Below are positions 12,901 through 25,800 of a stretch of DNA of 64,000 nt, piece by piece; position 1 is the first letter of the stretch; each line of letters starts with the position of its first letter. The DNA comes from Pratylenchus scribneri. Taxonomy: Eukaryota > Nematoda > Chromadorea > Rhabditida > Pratylenchidae. The DNA is taken from positions 434,001-498,000 of the forward strand of contig JAQSEB010000084.1 in NCBI GenBank assembly GCA_030063045.1, in the 5' to 3' direction. Both the position numbers and the translations under genes were made by a program. Under the pieces are notes generated by a model that made no database searches, was not told the origin of the DNA, and worked only from the letters and a program-made list of their open reading frames with translations.

Positions 12901-15900
12901 TGGGTAGGGTGAACTAGGTGATTAAGGAAAATGCAGGTGGGTAGGGTGAACTAGGTGATTAAGGAAAATGCTGGTGGATAGGGTGAACTTGGTGATTAAG
13001 GAAAATGCTGGTGGGTAGGGTGAACTAGGTGATTAAGGAAAATGCAGGTGGGTAAGGTGAACTAGGTGATTAAGGAAAATGCTGGTGGATAGGGTGAACT
13101 TGGTGATTAAGGAAAATGCTGGTGGGTAGGGTGAACTTGGTGATTAAGGAAAATGCAGGTGGATAGGATGAACTAGGTGATTAAGGAAAATGCTGGTGGA
13201 TAGGGTGAACTTGGTGATTAAGGAAAATGCTGGTGGGTAGGGTGAACTAGGTGATTAAGGAAAATGCAGGTGGGTAGGGTGAACTAGGTGATTAAGGAAA
13301 ATGCTGGTGGGTAGGGTGAACTAGGTGATTAAGGAAAATGCTGGTGGATAGGGTGAACTAGGTGATTAAGGAAAATGCAGGTGGGTAGGGTGAACTAGGT
13401 GATTAAGGAAAATGCAGGTGGGTAGGGTGAACTAGGTGATTAAGGAAAATGATGGTGGATAGGGTGAACTTGGTGATTAAGGAAAATGCTGGTGGATAGG
13501 GTGAACTAGGTGATTAAGGAAAATGCAGGTGGGTAGGGTGAACTAGGTGATTAAGGAAAATGTTGGTGGGTAGGGTGAACTAGGTGATTAAGGAAAATGC
13601 AGGTGGGTAGGGTGAACTAGGTGATTAAGGAAAATGCTGGTGGATAGGGTGAACAAGGAGATTAAGGAAAATGCAGATGGGTAGGGTGAACTAGGTGATT
13701 AAGGAAAATGCAGGTGGGTAGGGTGAACTAGGTGATTAAGGAAAATGCTGGTGGATAGGGTGAACTAGGTGATTAAGGAAAATGCTGGAGGATAGGGTGA
13801 ACTAGGTGATTAAGGAAAATGCAGGTGGGTAGGATGAACTAGGTGATTAAGGAAAATGCTGGTGGGTAGGGTGAACTAGGTGATTAAGGAAAATGCAGGT
13901 GGGTAGGGTGAACTTGGTGATTAAGGAAAATGCTGGTGGATAGGGTGAACTAGGTGATTAAGGAAAATGCAGGTGGGTAGGGTGAACTAGGTGATTAAGG
14001 AAAATGCAGGTGGGTAGGGTGAACTAGGTGATTAAGGAAAATGCTGGTGGATAGGGTGAACTAGGTTATTAAGGAAAATGCTGGTGGGTAGGGTGAACTA
14101 GGTGATTAAGGAAAATGCAGGTGGATAGGGTGAACTAGGTTATTAAGGAAAATGCTGGTGGGTAGGGTGAACTAGGTGATTAAGGAAAATGCAGGTGGAT
14201 AGGGTGAACTTGGTGATTAAGGAAAATGCTGGTGGATAGGGTGACCTAGGTGATTAAGGAAAATGCAGGTGGGTAGGGTGAACTAGGTGATTAAGGAAAA
14301 TGCAGGTGGGTAGGGTGAACTAGGTGATTAAGGAAAATGCTGGTGGATAGGGTGAACTAGGTTATTAAGGAAAATGCTGGTGGGTAGGGTGAACTAGGTG
14401 ATTAAGGAAAATGCAGGTGGGTAGGGTGAACTAGGTGATTAAGGAAAATGCTGGTGGATAGGGTGAACTTGGTGATTAAGGAAAATGCTGGTGGGTAGGG
14501 TGAACTAGGTGATTAAGGAAAATGCAGGTGGGTAAGGTGAACTAGGTGATTAAGGAAAATGCTGGTGGATAGGGTGAACTTGGTGATTAAGGAAAATGCT
14601 GGTGGGTAGGGTGAACTTGGTGATTAAGGAAAATGCAGGTGGATAGGATGAACTAGGTGATTAAGGAAAATGCTGGTGGATAGGGTGAACTTGGTGATTA
14701 AGGAAAATGCTGGTGGGTAGGGTGAACTAGGTGATTAAGGAAAATGCAGGTGGGTAGGGTGAACTAGGTGATTAAGGAAAATGCAGGTGGGTAGGGTGAA
14801 CTAGGTGATTAAGGAAAATGCTGGTGGATAGGGTGAACTTGGTGATTAAGGAAAATGCTGGTGGATAGGGTGAACTAGGTGATTAAGGAAAATGTTGGTG
14901 GGTAGGGTGAACTAGGTGATTAAGGAAAATGCTGGTGGGTAGGGTGAACTAGGTGATTAAGGAAAATGCTGGTGGGTAGGGTGAACTAGGTGATTAAGGA
15001 AAATGCTGGTGGATAGGGTGAACTAGGTGATTAAGGAAAATGCTGGTGGATAGGGTGAACTTGGTGATTAAGGAAAATGCTGGTGGATAGGGTGAACTAG
15101 GTGATTAAGGAAAATGCTGGTGGGTAGGGTGAACTAGGTGATTAAGGAAAATGCTGGTGGGTAGGGTGAACTAGGTGATTAAGGAAAATGCTGGTGGGTA
15201 GGGTGAACTAGGTGATTAAGGAAAATGCAGGTGGGTAGGGTGAACTAGGTGATTAAGGAAAATGCTGGTGGATAGGGTAAACTAGGTGATCGAGTAAGAT
15301 GCAGGTGGATAGGGTGAACTTGGTGATTAAGGAAAATGCTGGTGGGTAGGGTGAACTTGGTGATTAAGGAAAATGCAGGTGGATAGGATGAACTAGGTGA
15401 TTAAGGAAAATGCTGGTGGATAGGGTGAACTTGGTGATTAAGGAAAATGCTGGTGGGTAGGGTGAACTAGGTGATTAAGGAAAATGCAGGTGGGTAGGGT
15501 GAACTAGGTGATTAAGGAAAATGCAGGTGGGTAGGGTGAACTAGGTGATTAAGGAAAATGCTGGTGGATAGGGTGAACTTGGTGATTAAGGAAAATGCTG
15601 GTGGATAGGGTGAACTAGGTGATTAAGGAAAATGTTGGTGGGTAGGGTGAACTAGGTGATTAAGGAAAATGCTGGTGGGTAGGGTGAACTAGGTGATTAA
15701 GGAAAATGCTGGTGGGTAGGGTGAACTAGGTGATTAAGGAAAATGCTGGTGGATAGGGTGAACTAGGTGATTAAGGAAAATGCAGGTGGATAGGATGAAC
15801 TTGGTGATTAAGGAAAATGCTGGTGGATAGGGTGAACTAGGTGATTAAGGAAAATGCTGGTGGGTAGGGTGAACTAGGTGATTAAGGAAAATGCTGGTGG

Positions 15901-18639
15901 GTAGGGTGAACTAGGTGATTAAGGAAAATGCTGGTGGGTAGGGTGAACTAGGTGATTAAGGAAAATGCAGGTGGGTAGGGTGAACTAGGTGATTAAGGAA
16001 AATGCTGGTGGATAGGGTAAACTAGGTGATCGAGTAAGATGCAGGTGGATAGGGTGAAGTTGGTGATTAAGGAAAATGCAGGTGGATTGGGTGAACTAGG
16101 TGATCGAGTAAGATGCAGGTGGGTAGGGTGAACTAAGTGATTAAGGAAAATGCTGGTGGATAGGGTAAACTAGGTGATCGAGTAAGATGCAGGTGGATAG
16201 GGTGAACTAGGTGATTAAGGAAAATGCTGGAGGATAGGGTGAACTAGGTGATTAAGGAAAATGCAGGTGGGTAGGATGAACTAGGTGATCGAGTAAGATG
16301 CAGGTGGGTAGGGTGAACTAGGTGATTAAGGAAAATGCAGGTAGGTTAGGGTGAACTAGGTGATTAAGGAAAATGCTGGTGGATAGGGTGAACTAAGTGA
16401 TTAAGGAAAATGCAGGTGGGTAAGGTGAACTAGGTGATTAAGGAAAATGCTGGTGGATAGGGTGAACTAGGTGATTAAGGAAAATGCAGGTGGGTAGGGT
16501 GAACTAAGTGATTAAGGAAAATGCAGGTGGGTAAGGTGAACTAGGTGATTAAGGAAAATGCTGGTGGGTAGGGTGAACTAGGTGATTAAGGAAAATGCTG
16601 GTGGGTAGGGTGAACTAGGTGATTAAGGAAAATGCTGGTGGGTAGGGTGAACTAGGTGATTAAGGAAAATGCTGGTGGGTAGGGTGAACTAGGTGATTAA
16701 GGAAAATGCTGGTGGATAGGGTGAACTAGGTGATTAAGGAAAATGCTGGTGGATAGGGTGAACTTGGTGATTAAGGAAAATGCTGGTGGATAGGGTGAAC
16801 TAGGTGATTAAGGAAAATGCTGGTGGGTAGGGTGAACTAGGTGATTAAGGAAAATGCTGGTGGGTAGGGTGAACTAGGTGATTAAGGAAAATGCTGGTGG
16901 GTAGGGTGAACTAGGTGATTAAGGAAAATGCAGGTGGGTAGGGTGAACTAGGTGATTAAGGAAAATGCTGGTGGATAGGGTAAACTAGGTGATCGAGTAA
17001 GATGCAGGTGGATAGGGTGAAGTTGGTGATTAAGGAAAATGCAGGTGGATTGGGTGAACTAGGTGATCGAGTAAGATGCAGGTGGGTAGGGTGAACTAAG
17101 TGATTAAGGAAAATGCTGGTGGATAGGGTAAACTAGGTGATCGAGTAAGATGCAGGTGGATAGGGTGAAGTTGGTGATTAAGGAAAATGCAGGTGGATTG
17201 GGTGAACTAGGTGATCGAGTAAGATGCAGGTGGGAAGGGTGAACTAGGTAATTAAGGAAAATGCAGGTGGGTAGGGTGAACTAGGTGATTAAGGAAAATG
17301 CTGGTGGATAGGGTGAACTAGGTGATTAAGGAAATTGCAGGTGGGTAGAGTGAACTAGGTGATTAAGGAAAATGCTGGTGGATAGGGTGAACTAGGTGAT
17401 AAAGGAAAATGCTGGTGGATAGGGTGAACTAGGTGATAAAGGAAAATGCTGGTGGATAGGGTGAACTAGGTGATTAAGGAAAATGCAGGTGGGTAGGGTG
17501 AACTAGGTGATTAAGGAAAATGCTGTTGGGTAGGGTGAACTAGGTGATTAAGGAAAATGCTGGTGGATAGGGTAAACTAGGTGATCGAGTAAGATGCAGG
17601 TGGATAGGGTGAAGTTGGTGATTAAGGAAAATGCAGGTGGATTGGGTGAACTAGGTGATCGAGTAAGATGCAGGTGGGTAGGGTGAACTAAGTGATTAAG
17701 GAAAATGCTGGTGGATAGGGTAAACTAGGTGATCGAGTAAGATGCAGGTGGATAGGGTGAAGTTGGTGATTAAGGAAAATGCAGGTGGATTGGGTGAACT
17801 AGGTGATCGAGTAAGATGCAGGTGGGAAGGGTGAACTAGGTAATTAAGGAAAATGCAGGTGGGTAGGGTGAACTAGGTGATTAAGGAAAATGCTGGTGGA
17901 TAGGGTGAACTAGGTGATTAAGGAAATTGCAGGTGGGTAGAGTGAACTAGGTGATTAAGGAAAATGCTGGTGGATAGGGTGAACTAGGTGATAAAGGAAA
18001 ATGCTGGTGGATAGGGTGAACTAGGTGATAAAGGAAAATGCTGGTGGATAGGGTGAACTAGGTGATTAAGGAAAATGCAGGTGGGTAGGGTGAACTAGGT
18101 GATTAAGGAAAATGCTGTTGGATAGGGTGAACTAGGTGATAAAGGAAAATGCTGGTGGATAGGGTGAACTAGGTGATTAAGGAAAATGCAGGTGGGTAGG
18201 GTGAACTAGGTGATTAAGGAAAATGCTGGTGGGTAGGGTGAACTAGGTGATTAAGGAAAATGCTGTTGGGTAGGGTGAACTTGGTGATTAAGGAAAATGC
18301 TGGTGGGTAGGGTGAACTAGGTGATTAAGAAAAATGCTGGTGGGTAGGGTGAACTAGGTGATTAAGGAAAATGCAGGTGGGTAGAGTGAACTAGGTGATT
18401 AAGGAAAATGCTGGTGGATAGGGTAAACTAGGTGATCGAGTAAGATGCAGGTGGATAGGGTGAAGTTGGTGATTAAGGAAAATGCAGGTGGATTGGGTGA
18501 ACTAGGTGATCGAGTAAGATGCAGGTGGGTAGGGTGAACTAAGTGATTAAGGAAAATGCTGGTGGATAGGGTGAACAAGGAGATTAAGGAAAATGCAGAT
18601 GGGTAGGGTGAACTAGGTGATTAAGGAAAATGCAGATGG
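9906..18639 (+). repeat. Higher-order satellite block, copy 2 (8734 bp)
   Basis: Tandem duplicate of the preceding block, running from one GTAGTTT marker unit to the next. 8734 bp equals 236 units of 37 bp plus 2 extra bases, which two 38-bp units would account for. A partial third copy continues from 18640 to about 19620 with two extra units and a 29-bp deleted unit, and then the pattern diverges. Confidence 0.85.
16991..18174 (+). repeat. 592-bp higher-order repeat, tandem duplicate (second occurrence)
   Basis: Same 16-unit duplication, with starts at 16991 and 17583, each exactly 8734 bp after its counterpart at 8257 and 8849. The 592-bp duplication is therefore older than the 8.7-kb duplication. 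Confidence 0.8.
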
Positions 18640-19849
18640 GTAGTTTGAACTAGGTGATTAAGGAAAATGCAGGTGGGTAGGGTGAACTAGGTGATTAAGG
18701 AAAATGCTGGAGGATAGGGTGAACTAGGTGATTAAGGAAAATGCAGGTGGGTAGGATGAACTAGGTGATTAAGGAAAATGCTGGTGGGTAGGGTGAACTA
18801 GGTGATTAAGGAAAATGCAGGTGGGTAGGGTGAACTAGGTGATTAAGGAAAATGCTGGTGGATAGGGTGAACTAGGTGATTAAGGAAAATGCTGGAGGAT
18901 AGGGTGAACTAGGTGATTAAGGAAAATGCAGGTGGGTAGGATGAACTAGGTGATCGAGTAAGATGCAGGTAGGTAGGGTGAACTAGGTGATTAAGGAAAA
19001 TGCAGGTAGGTTAGGGTGAACTAGGTGATCGAGTAAGATGCAGGTGGATAGGGTGAACTAAGTGATTAAGGAAAATGCAGGTGGGTAAGGTGAACTAGGT
19101 GATTACGGAAAATGCTGGTGGATAGGGTGAACTAGGTGATTAAGGAAAATGCAGGTGGGTAGGGTGAACTAGGTGATTAAGGAAAATGATGGTGGATATT
19201 GGTGATTAAGGAAAATGCTGGTGGATAGGGTGAACTAGGTGATTAAGGAAAATGCAGGTGGGTAGGGTGAACTAGATGATTAAGGAAAATGCAGGTGGGT
19301 AGGGTGAACTAGGTGATTAAGGAAAATGCTGGTGGATAGGGTGAACTAGGTTATTAAGGAAAATGCTGGTGGGTAGGGTGAACTAGGTGATTAAGGAAAA
19401 TGCAGGTGGGTAGGGTGAACTAGGTGATTAAGGAAAATGCTGGTGGATAGGGTGAACAAGGAGATTAAGGAAAATGCAGATGGGTAGGGTGAACTAGGTG
19501 ATTAAGGAAAATGCAGGTGGGTAGGGTGAACTAGGTGATTAAGGAAAATGCTGGTGGATAGGGTGAACTAGGTGATTAAGGAAAATGCTGGAGGATAGGG
19601 TGAACTAGGTTATTAAGGAAAATGCAGGTGGGTAGGATGAACTAGGTGATTAAGGAAAATGCTGGTGGGTAGGGTGAACTAGGTGATTAAGGAAAATGCA
19701 GGTGGGTAGGGTGAACTAGGTGATTAAGGAAAATGCTGGTGGATAGGGTGAACTAGGTGATTAAGGAAAATGCAGGTGGGTAGGGTGAACTAGGTGATTA
19801 AGGAAAATGCTGGTGGATAGGGTGAACTAGGTTATTAAGGAAAATGCAG

Positions 19850-22800
19850 GTGGGTAGGGTGAACTAGGTGATTAAGGAAAATGCTGGTGGATAGGGTGAA
19901 TTTGGTGATTAAGGAAAATGCTGGTGGATAGGGTGAACTAGGTGATTAAGGAAAATGCTGGTGGATAGGGTGAACTAGGTGATTAAGGAAAATGCAGGTG
20001 GGTAGGATGAACTAGGTGATCGAGTAAGATGCAGGTGGGTAGGGTGAACTAGGTGATTAAGGAAAATGCAGGTAGGTTAGGGTGAACTAGGTGATTAAGG
20101 AAAATGCTGGTGGATAGGGTGAACTAAGTGATTAAGGAAAATGCAGGTGGGTAAGGTGAACTAGGTGATTAAGGAAAATGCTGCTGGATAGGGTGAACTA
20201 GGTGATTAAGGAAAATGCAGGTGGGTAGGGTGAACTAGGTGATTAAGGAAAATGATGGTGGATAGGGTGAACTAGGTGATTAAGGAAAATGCTGGTGGAT
20301 AGGGTGAATTTGGTGATTAAGGAAAATGCTGGTGGATAGGGTGAACTAGGTGATTAAGGAAAATGCTGGAGGATAGGGTGAACTAGGTGATTAAGGAAAA
20401 TGCAGGTGGGTAGGATGAACTAGGTGATCGAGTAAGATGCAGGTGGGTAGGGTGAACTAGGTGATTAAGGAAAATGCAGGTAGGTTAGGGTGAACTAGGT
20501 GATTAAGGAAAATGCTGGTGGATAGGGTGAACAAAGTGATTAAGGAAAATGCAGGTGGGTAAGGTGAACTAGGTGATTAAGGAAAATGCTGGTGGATAGG
20601 GTGAACTAGGTGATTAAGGAAAATGCAGGTGGGTAGGGTGAACTAGGTGATTAAGGAAAATGATGGTGGATAGGGTGAACTTGGTGATTAAGGAAAATGC
20701 TGGTGGGTAGGGTGAACTAGGTGATTAAGGAAAATGCAGGTGGGTAGGGTGAACTAGGTGATTAAGGAAAATGCTGGAGGATAGGGTGAACTAGGTGATT
20801 AAGGAAAATGCAGGTGGGTAGGATGAACTAGGTGATTAAGGAAAATGCTGGTGGATAGGGTGAATTTGGTGATTAAGGAAAATGCTGGTGGATAGGGTGA
20901 ACTAGGTGATTAAGGAAAATGCTGGAGGATAGGGTGAACTAGGTGATTAAGGAAAATGCAGGTGGGTAGGATGAACTAGGTGATCGAGTAAGATGCAGGT
21001 GGGTAGGGTGAACTAGGTGATTAAGGAAAATGCAGGTAGGTTAGGGTGAACTAGGTGATTAAGGAAAATGCTGGTGGATAGGGTGAACTAAGTGATTAAG
21101 GAAAATGCAGGTGGGTAAGGTGAACTAGGTGATTAAGGAAAATGCTGGTGGATAGGGTGAACTAGGTGATTAAGGAAAATGCAGGTGGGTAGGGTGAACT
21201 AAGTGATTAAGGAAAATGCAGGTGGGTAAGGTGAACTAGGTGATTAAGGAAAATGCTGGTGGATAGGGTGAACTAGGTGATTAAGGAAAATGCTGGTGGA
21301 TAGGGTGAATTTGGTGATTAAGGAAAATGCTGGTGGATAGGGTGAACTAGGTGATTAAGGAAAATGCTGGAGGATAGGGTGAACTAGGTGATTAAGGAAA
21401 ATGCAGGTGGGTAGGATGAACTAGGTGATCGAGTAAGATGCAGGTAGGTAGGGTGAACTAGGTGATTAAGGAAAATGCAGGTAGGTTAGGGTGAACTAGG
21501 TGATTAAGGAAAATGCTGGTGGATAGGGTGAACTAAGTGATTAAGGAAAATGCAGGTGGGTAAGGTGAACTAGGTGATTAAGGAAAATGCTGGTGGATAG
21601 GGTGAACTAGGTGATTAAGGAAAATGCAGGTGGGTAGGGTGAACTAGGTGATTAAGGAAAATGATGGTGGATAGGGTGAACTTGGTGATTAAGGAAAATG
21701 CTGGTGGGTAGGGTGAACTAGGTGATTAAGGAAAATGATGGTGGATAGGGTGAACTTGGTGATTAAGGAAAATGCTGGTGGGTAGGGTGAACTAGGTGAT
21801 TAAGGAAAATGCAGGTGGGTAGGTTGAACTAGGTGATTAAGGAAAATGCTGGAGGATAGGGTGAACTAGGTGATTAAGGAAAATGCAGGTGGGTAGGATG
21901 AACTAAGTGATTAAGGAAAATGCAGGTGGGTAAGGTGAACTAGGTGATTAAGGAAAATGCTGGTGGATAGGGTGAACTAGGTGATTAAGGAAAATGCAGG
22001 TGGGTAGGGTGAACTAGGTGATTAAGGAAAATGCTGGTGGATAGGGTGAACTAGGTGATTAAGGAAAATGCAGGTGGGTAGGGTGAACTAGGTGATTAAG
22101 GAAAATGCAGGTGGGTAGGGTGAACTAGGTGATTAAGGAAAATGCTGGTGGATAGGGTGAACTAGGTTATTAAGGAAAATGCTGGTGGGTAGGGTGAACT
22201 AGGTGATTAAGGAAAATGCAGGTGGGTAGGGTGAACTAGGTGATTAAGGAAAATGCTGGTGGATAGGGTGAACTAGGTGATTAAGGAAAATGCAGGTGGG
22301 TAGGGTGAACTAGGTGATTAAGGAAAATGCTGGTGGATAGGGTGAACTAGGTTATTAAGGAAAATGCAGGTGGGTAGGGTGAACTAGGTGATTAAGGAAA
22401 ATGCTGGTGGATAGGGTGAATTTGGTGATTAAGGAAAATGCTGGTGGATAGGGTGAACTAGGTGATTAAGGAAAATGCTGGAGGATAGGGTGAACTAGGT
22501 GATTAAGGAAAATGCAGGTGGGTAGGGTGAACTAGGTGATTAAGGAAAATGCAGGTGGGTAGGGTGAACTAGGTGATTAAGGAAAATGCAGGTGGGTAGG
22601 GTGAACTAGGTGATTAAGGAAAATGCTGGTGGATAGGGTGAACTTGGTGATTAAGGAAAATGCTGGTGGATAGGGTGAACTAGGTGATTAAGGAAAATGT
22701 TGGTGGGTAGGGTGAACTAGGTGATTAAGGAAAATGCTGGTGGGTAGGGTGAACTAGGTGATTAAGGAAAATGCTGGTGGGTAGGGTGAACTAGGTGATT

Positions 22801-25800
22801 AAGGAAAATGCTGGTGGATAGGGTGAACTAGGTGATTAAGGAAAATGCTGGTGGATAGGGTGAACTTGGTGATTAAGGAAAATGCTGGTGGATAGGGTGA
22901 ACTAGGTGATTAAGGAAAATGCTGGTGGGTAGGGTGAACTAGGTGATTAAGGAAAATGCTGGTGGGTAGGGTGAACTAGGTGATTAAGAAAAATGCTGGT
23001 GGGTAGGGTGAACTAGGTGATTAAGGAAAATGCAGGTGGGTAGAGTGAACTAGGTGATTAAGGAAAATGCTGGTGGATAGGGTAAACTAGGTGATCGAGT
23101 AAGATGCAGGTGGATAGGGTGAACTAGGTGATAAAGGAAAATGCTGGTGGATAGGGTGAACTAGGTGATTAAGGAAAATGCAGGTGGGTAGGGTGAACTA
23201 GGTGATTAAGGAAAATGCTGTTGGATAGGGTGAACTAGGTGATAAAGGAAAATGCTGGTGGATAGGGTGAACTAGGTGATTAAGGAAAATGCAGGTGGGT
23301 AGGGTGAACTAGGTGATTAAGGAAAATGCTGGTGGGTAGGGTGAACTAGGTGATTAAGGAAAATGCTGTTGGGTAGGGTGAACTTGGTGATTAAGGAAAA
23401 TGCTGGTGGGTAGGGTGAACTAGGTGATTAAGAAAAATGCTGGTGGGTAGGGTGAACTAGGTGATTAAGGAAAATGCAGGTGGGTAGAGTGAACTAGGTG
23501 ATTAAGGAAAATGCTGGTGGATAGGGTAAACTAGGTGATCGAGTAAGATGCAGGTGGATAGGGTGAAGTTGGTGATTAAGGAAAATGCAGGTGGATTGGG
23601 TGAACTAGGTGATCGAGTAAGATGCAGGTGGGTAGGGTGAACTAAGTGATTAAGGAAAATGCTGGTGGATAGGGTGAACAAGGAGATTAAGGAAAATGCA
23701 GATGGGTAGGGTGAACTAGGTGATTAAGGAAAATGCAGGTGGGTAGTTTGAACTAGGTGATTAAGGAAAATGCAGGTGGGTAGGGTGAACTAGGTGATTA
23801 AGGAAAATGCTGGAGGATAGGGTGAACTAGGTGATTAAGGAAAATGCAGGTGGGTAGGATGAACTAGGTGATTAAGGAAAATGCTGGTGGGTAGGGTGAA
23901 CTAGGTGATTAAGGAAAATGCAGGTGGGTAGGGTGAACTAGGTGATTAAGGAAAATGCTGGTGGATAGGGTGAACTAGGTGATTAAGGAAAATGCTGGAG
24001 GATAGGGTGAACTAGGTGATTAAGGAAAATGCAGGAGGATAGGGTGAACTAGGTGATTAAGGAAAATGCAGGTGGGTAGGATGAACTAGGTGATTAAGGA
24101 AAATGCTGGTGGGTAGGGTGAACTAGGTGATTAAGGAAAATGCAGGTGGGTAGGGTGAACTAGGTGATTAAGGAAAATGCTGGTGGATAGGGTGAACTAG
24201 GTGATTAAGGAAAATGCTGGAGGATAGGGTGAACTAGGTGATTAAGGAAAATGCTGGAGGATAGGGTGAACTAGGTGATTAAGGAAAATGCTGGAGGATA
24301 GGGTGAACTAGGTGATTAAGGAAAATGCAGGTGGGTAGGATGAACTAGGTGATTAAGGAAAATGCTGGTGGGTAGGGTGAACTAGGTGATTAAGGAAAAT
24401 GCAGGTGGGTAGGGTGAACTAGGTGATTAAGGAAAATGCTGGTGGATAGGGTGAACTAGGTGATTAAGGAAAATGCTGGAGGATAGGGTGAACTAGGTGA
24501 TTAAGGAAAATGCAGGTGGGTAGGATGAACTAGGTGATCGAGTAAGATGCAGGTGGGTAGGGTGAACTAGGTGATTAAGGAAAATGCAGGTAGGTTAGGG
24601 TGAACTAGGTGATCGAGTAAGATGCAGGTGGATAGGGTGAACTAAGTGATTAAGGAAAATGCAGGTGGGTAAGGTGAACTAGGTGATTAAGGAAAATGCT
24701 GGTGGATAGGGTGAACTAGGTGATTAAGGAAAATGCAGGTGGGTAGGGTGAACTAGGTGATTAAGGAAAATGATGGTGGATAGGGTGAACTAGGTGATTA
24801 AGGAAAATGCTGGTGGATAGGGTGAATTTGGTGATTAAGGAAAATGCTGGTGGATAGGGTGAACTAGGTGATTAAGGAAAATGCTGGAGGATAGGGTGAA
24901 CTAGGTGATTAAGGAAAATGCAGGTGGGTAGGGTGAACTAGGTGATTAAGGAAAATGATGGTGGATAGGGTGAACTTGGTGATTAAGGAAAATGCTGGTG
25001 GGTAGGGTGAACTAGGTGATTAAGGAAAATGCAGGTGGGTAGGGTGAACTTGGTGATTAAGGAAAATGCTGGTGGGTAGGGTGAACTAGGTGATTAAGGA
25101 AAATGCAGGTGGGTAGGGTGAACTAGGTGATTAAGGAAAATGCTGGAGGATAGGGTGAACTAGGTGATTAAGGAAAATGCTGGTGGGTAGGGTGAACTAG
25201 GTGATTAAGGAAAATGCAGGTGGGTAGGGTGAACTAGGTGATTAAGGAAAATGCTGGAGGATAGGGTGAACTAGGTGATTAAGGAAAATGCAGGTGGGTA
25301 GGATGAACTAGGTGATTAAGGAAAATGCTGGTGGATAGGGTGAATTTGGTGATTAAGGAAAATGCTGGTGGATAGGGTGAACTAGGTGATTAAGGAAAAT
25401 GCTGGAGGATAGGGTGAACTAGGTGATTAAGGAAAATGCAGGTGGGTAGGATGAACTAGGTGATCGAGTAAGATGCAGGTGGGTAGGGTGAACTAGGTGA
25501 TTAAGGAAAATGCAGGTAGGTTAGGGTGAACTAGGTGATTAAGGAAAATGCTGGTGGATAGGGTGAACTAAGTGATTAAGGAAAATGCAGGTGGGTAAGG
25601 TGAACTAGGTGATTAAGGAAAATGCTGGTGGATAGGGTGAACTAGGTGATTAAGGAAAATGCAGGTGGGTAGGGTGAACTAGGTGATTAAGGAAAATGAT
25701 GGTGGATAGGGTGAACTAGGTGATTAAGGAAAATGCTGGTGGATAGGGTGAATTTGGTGATTAAGGAAAATGCTGGTGGATAGGGTGAACTAAGTGATTA

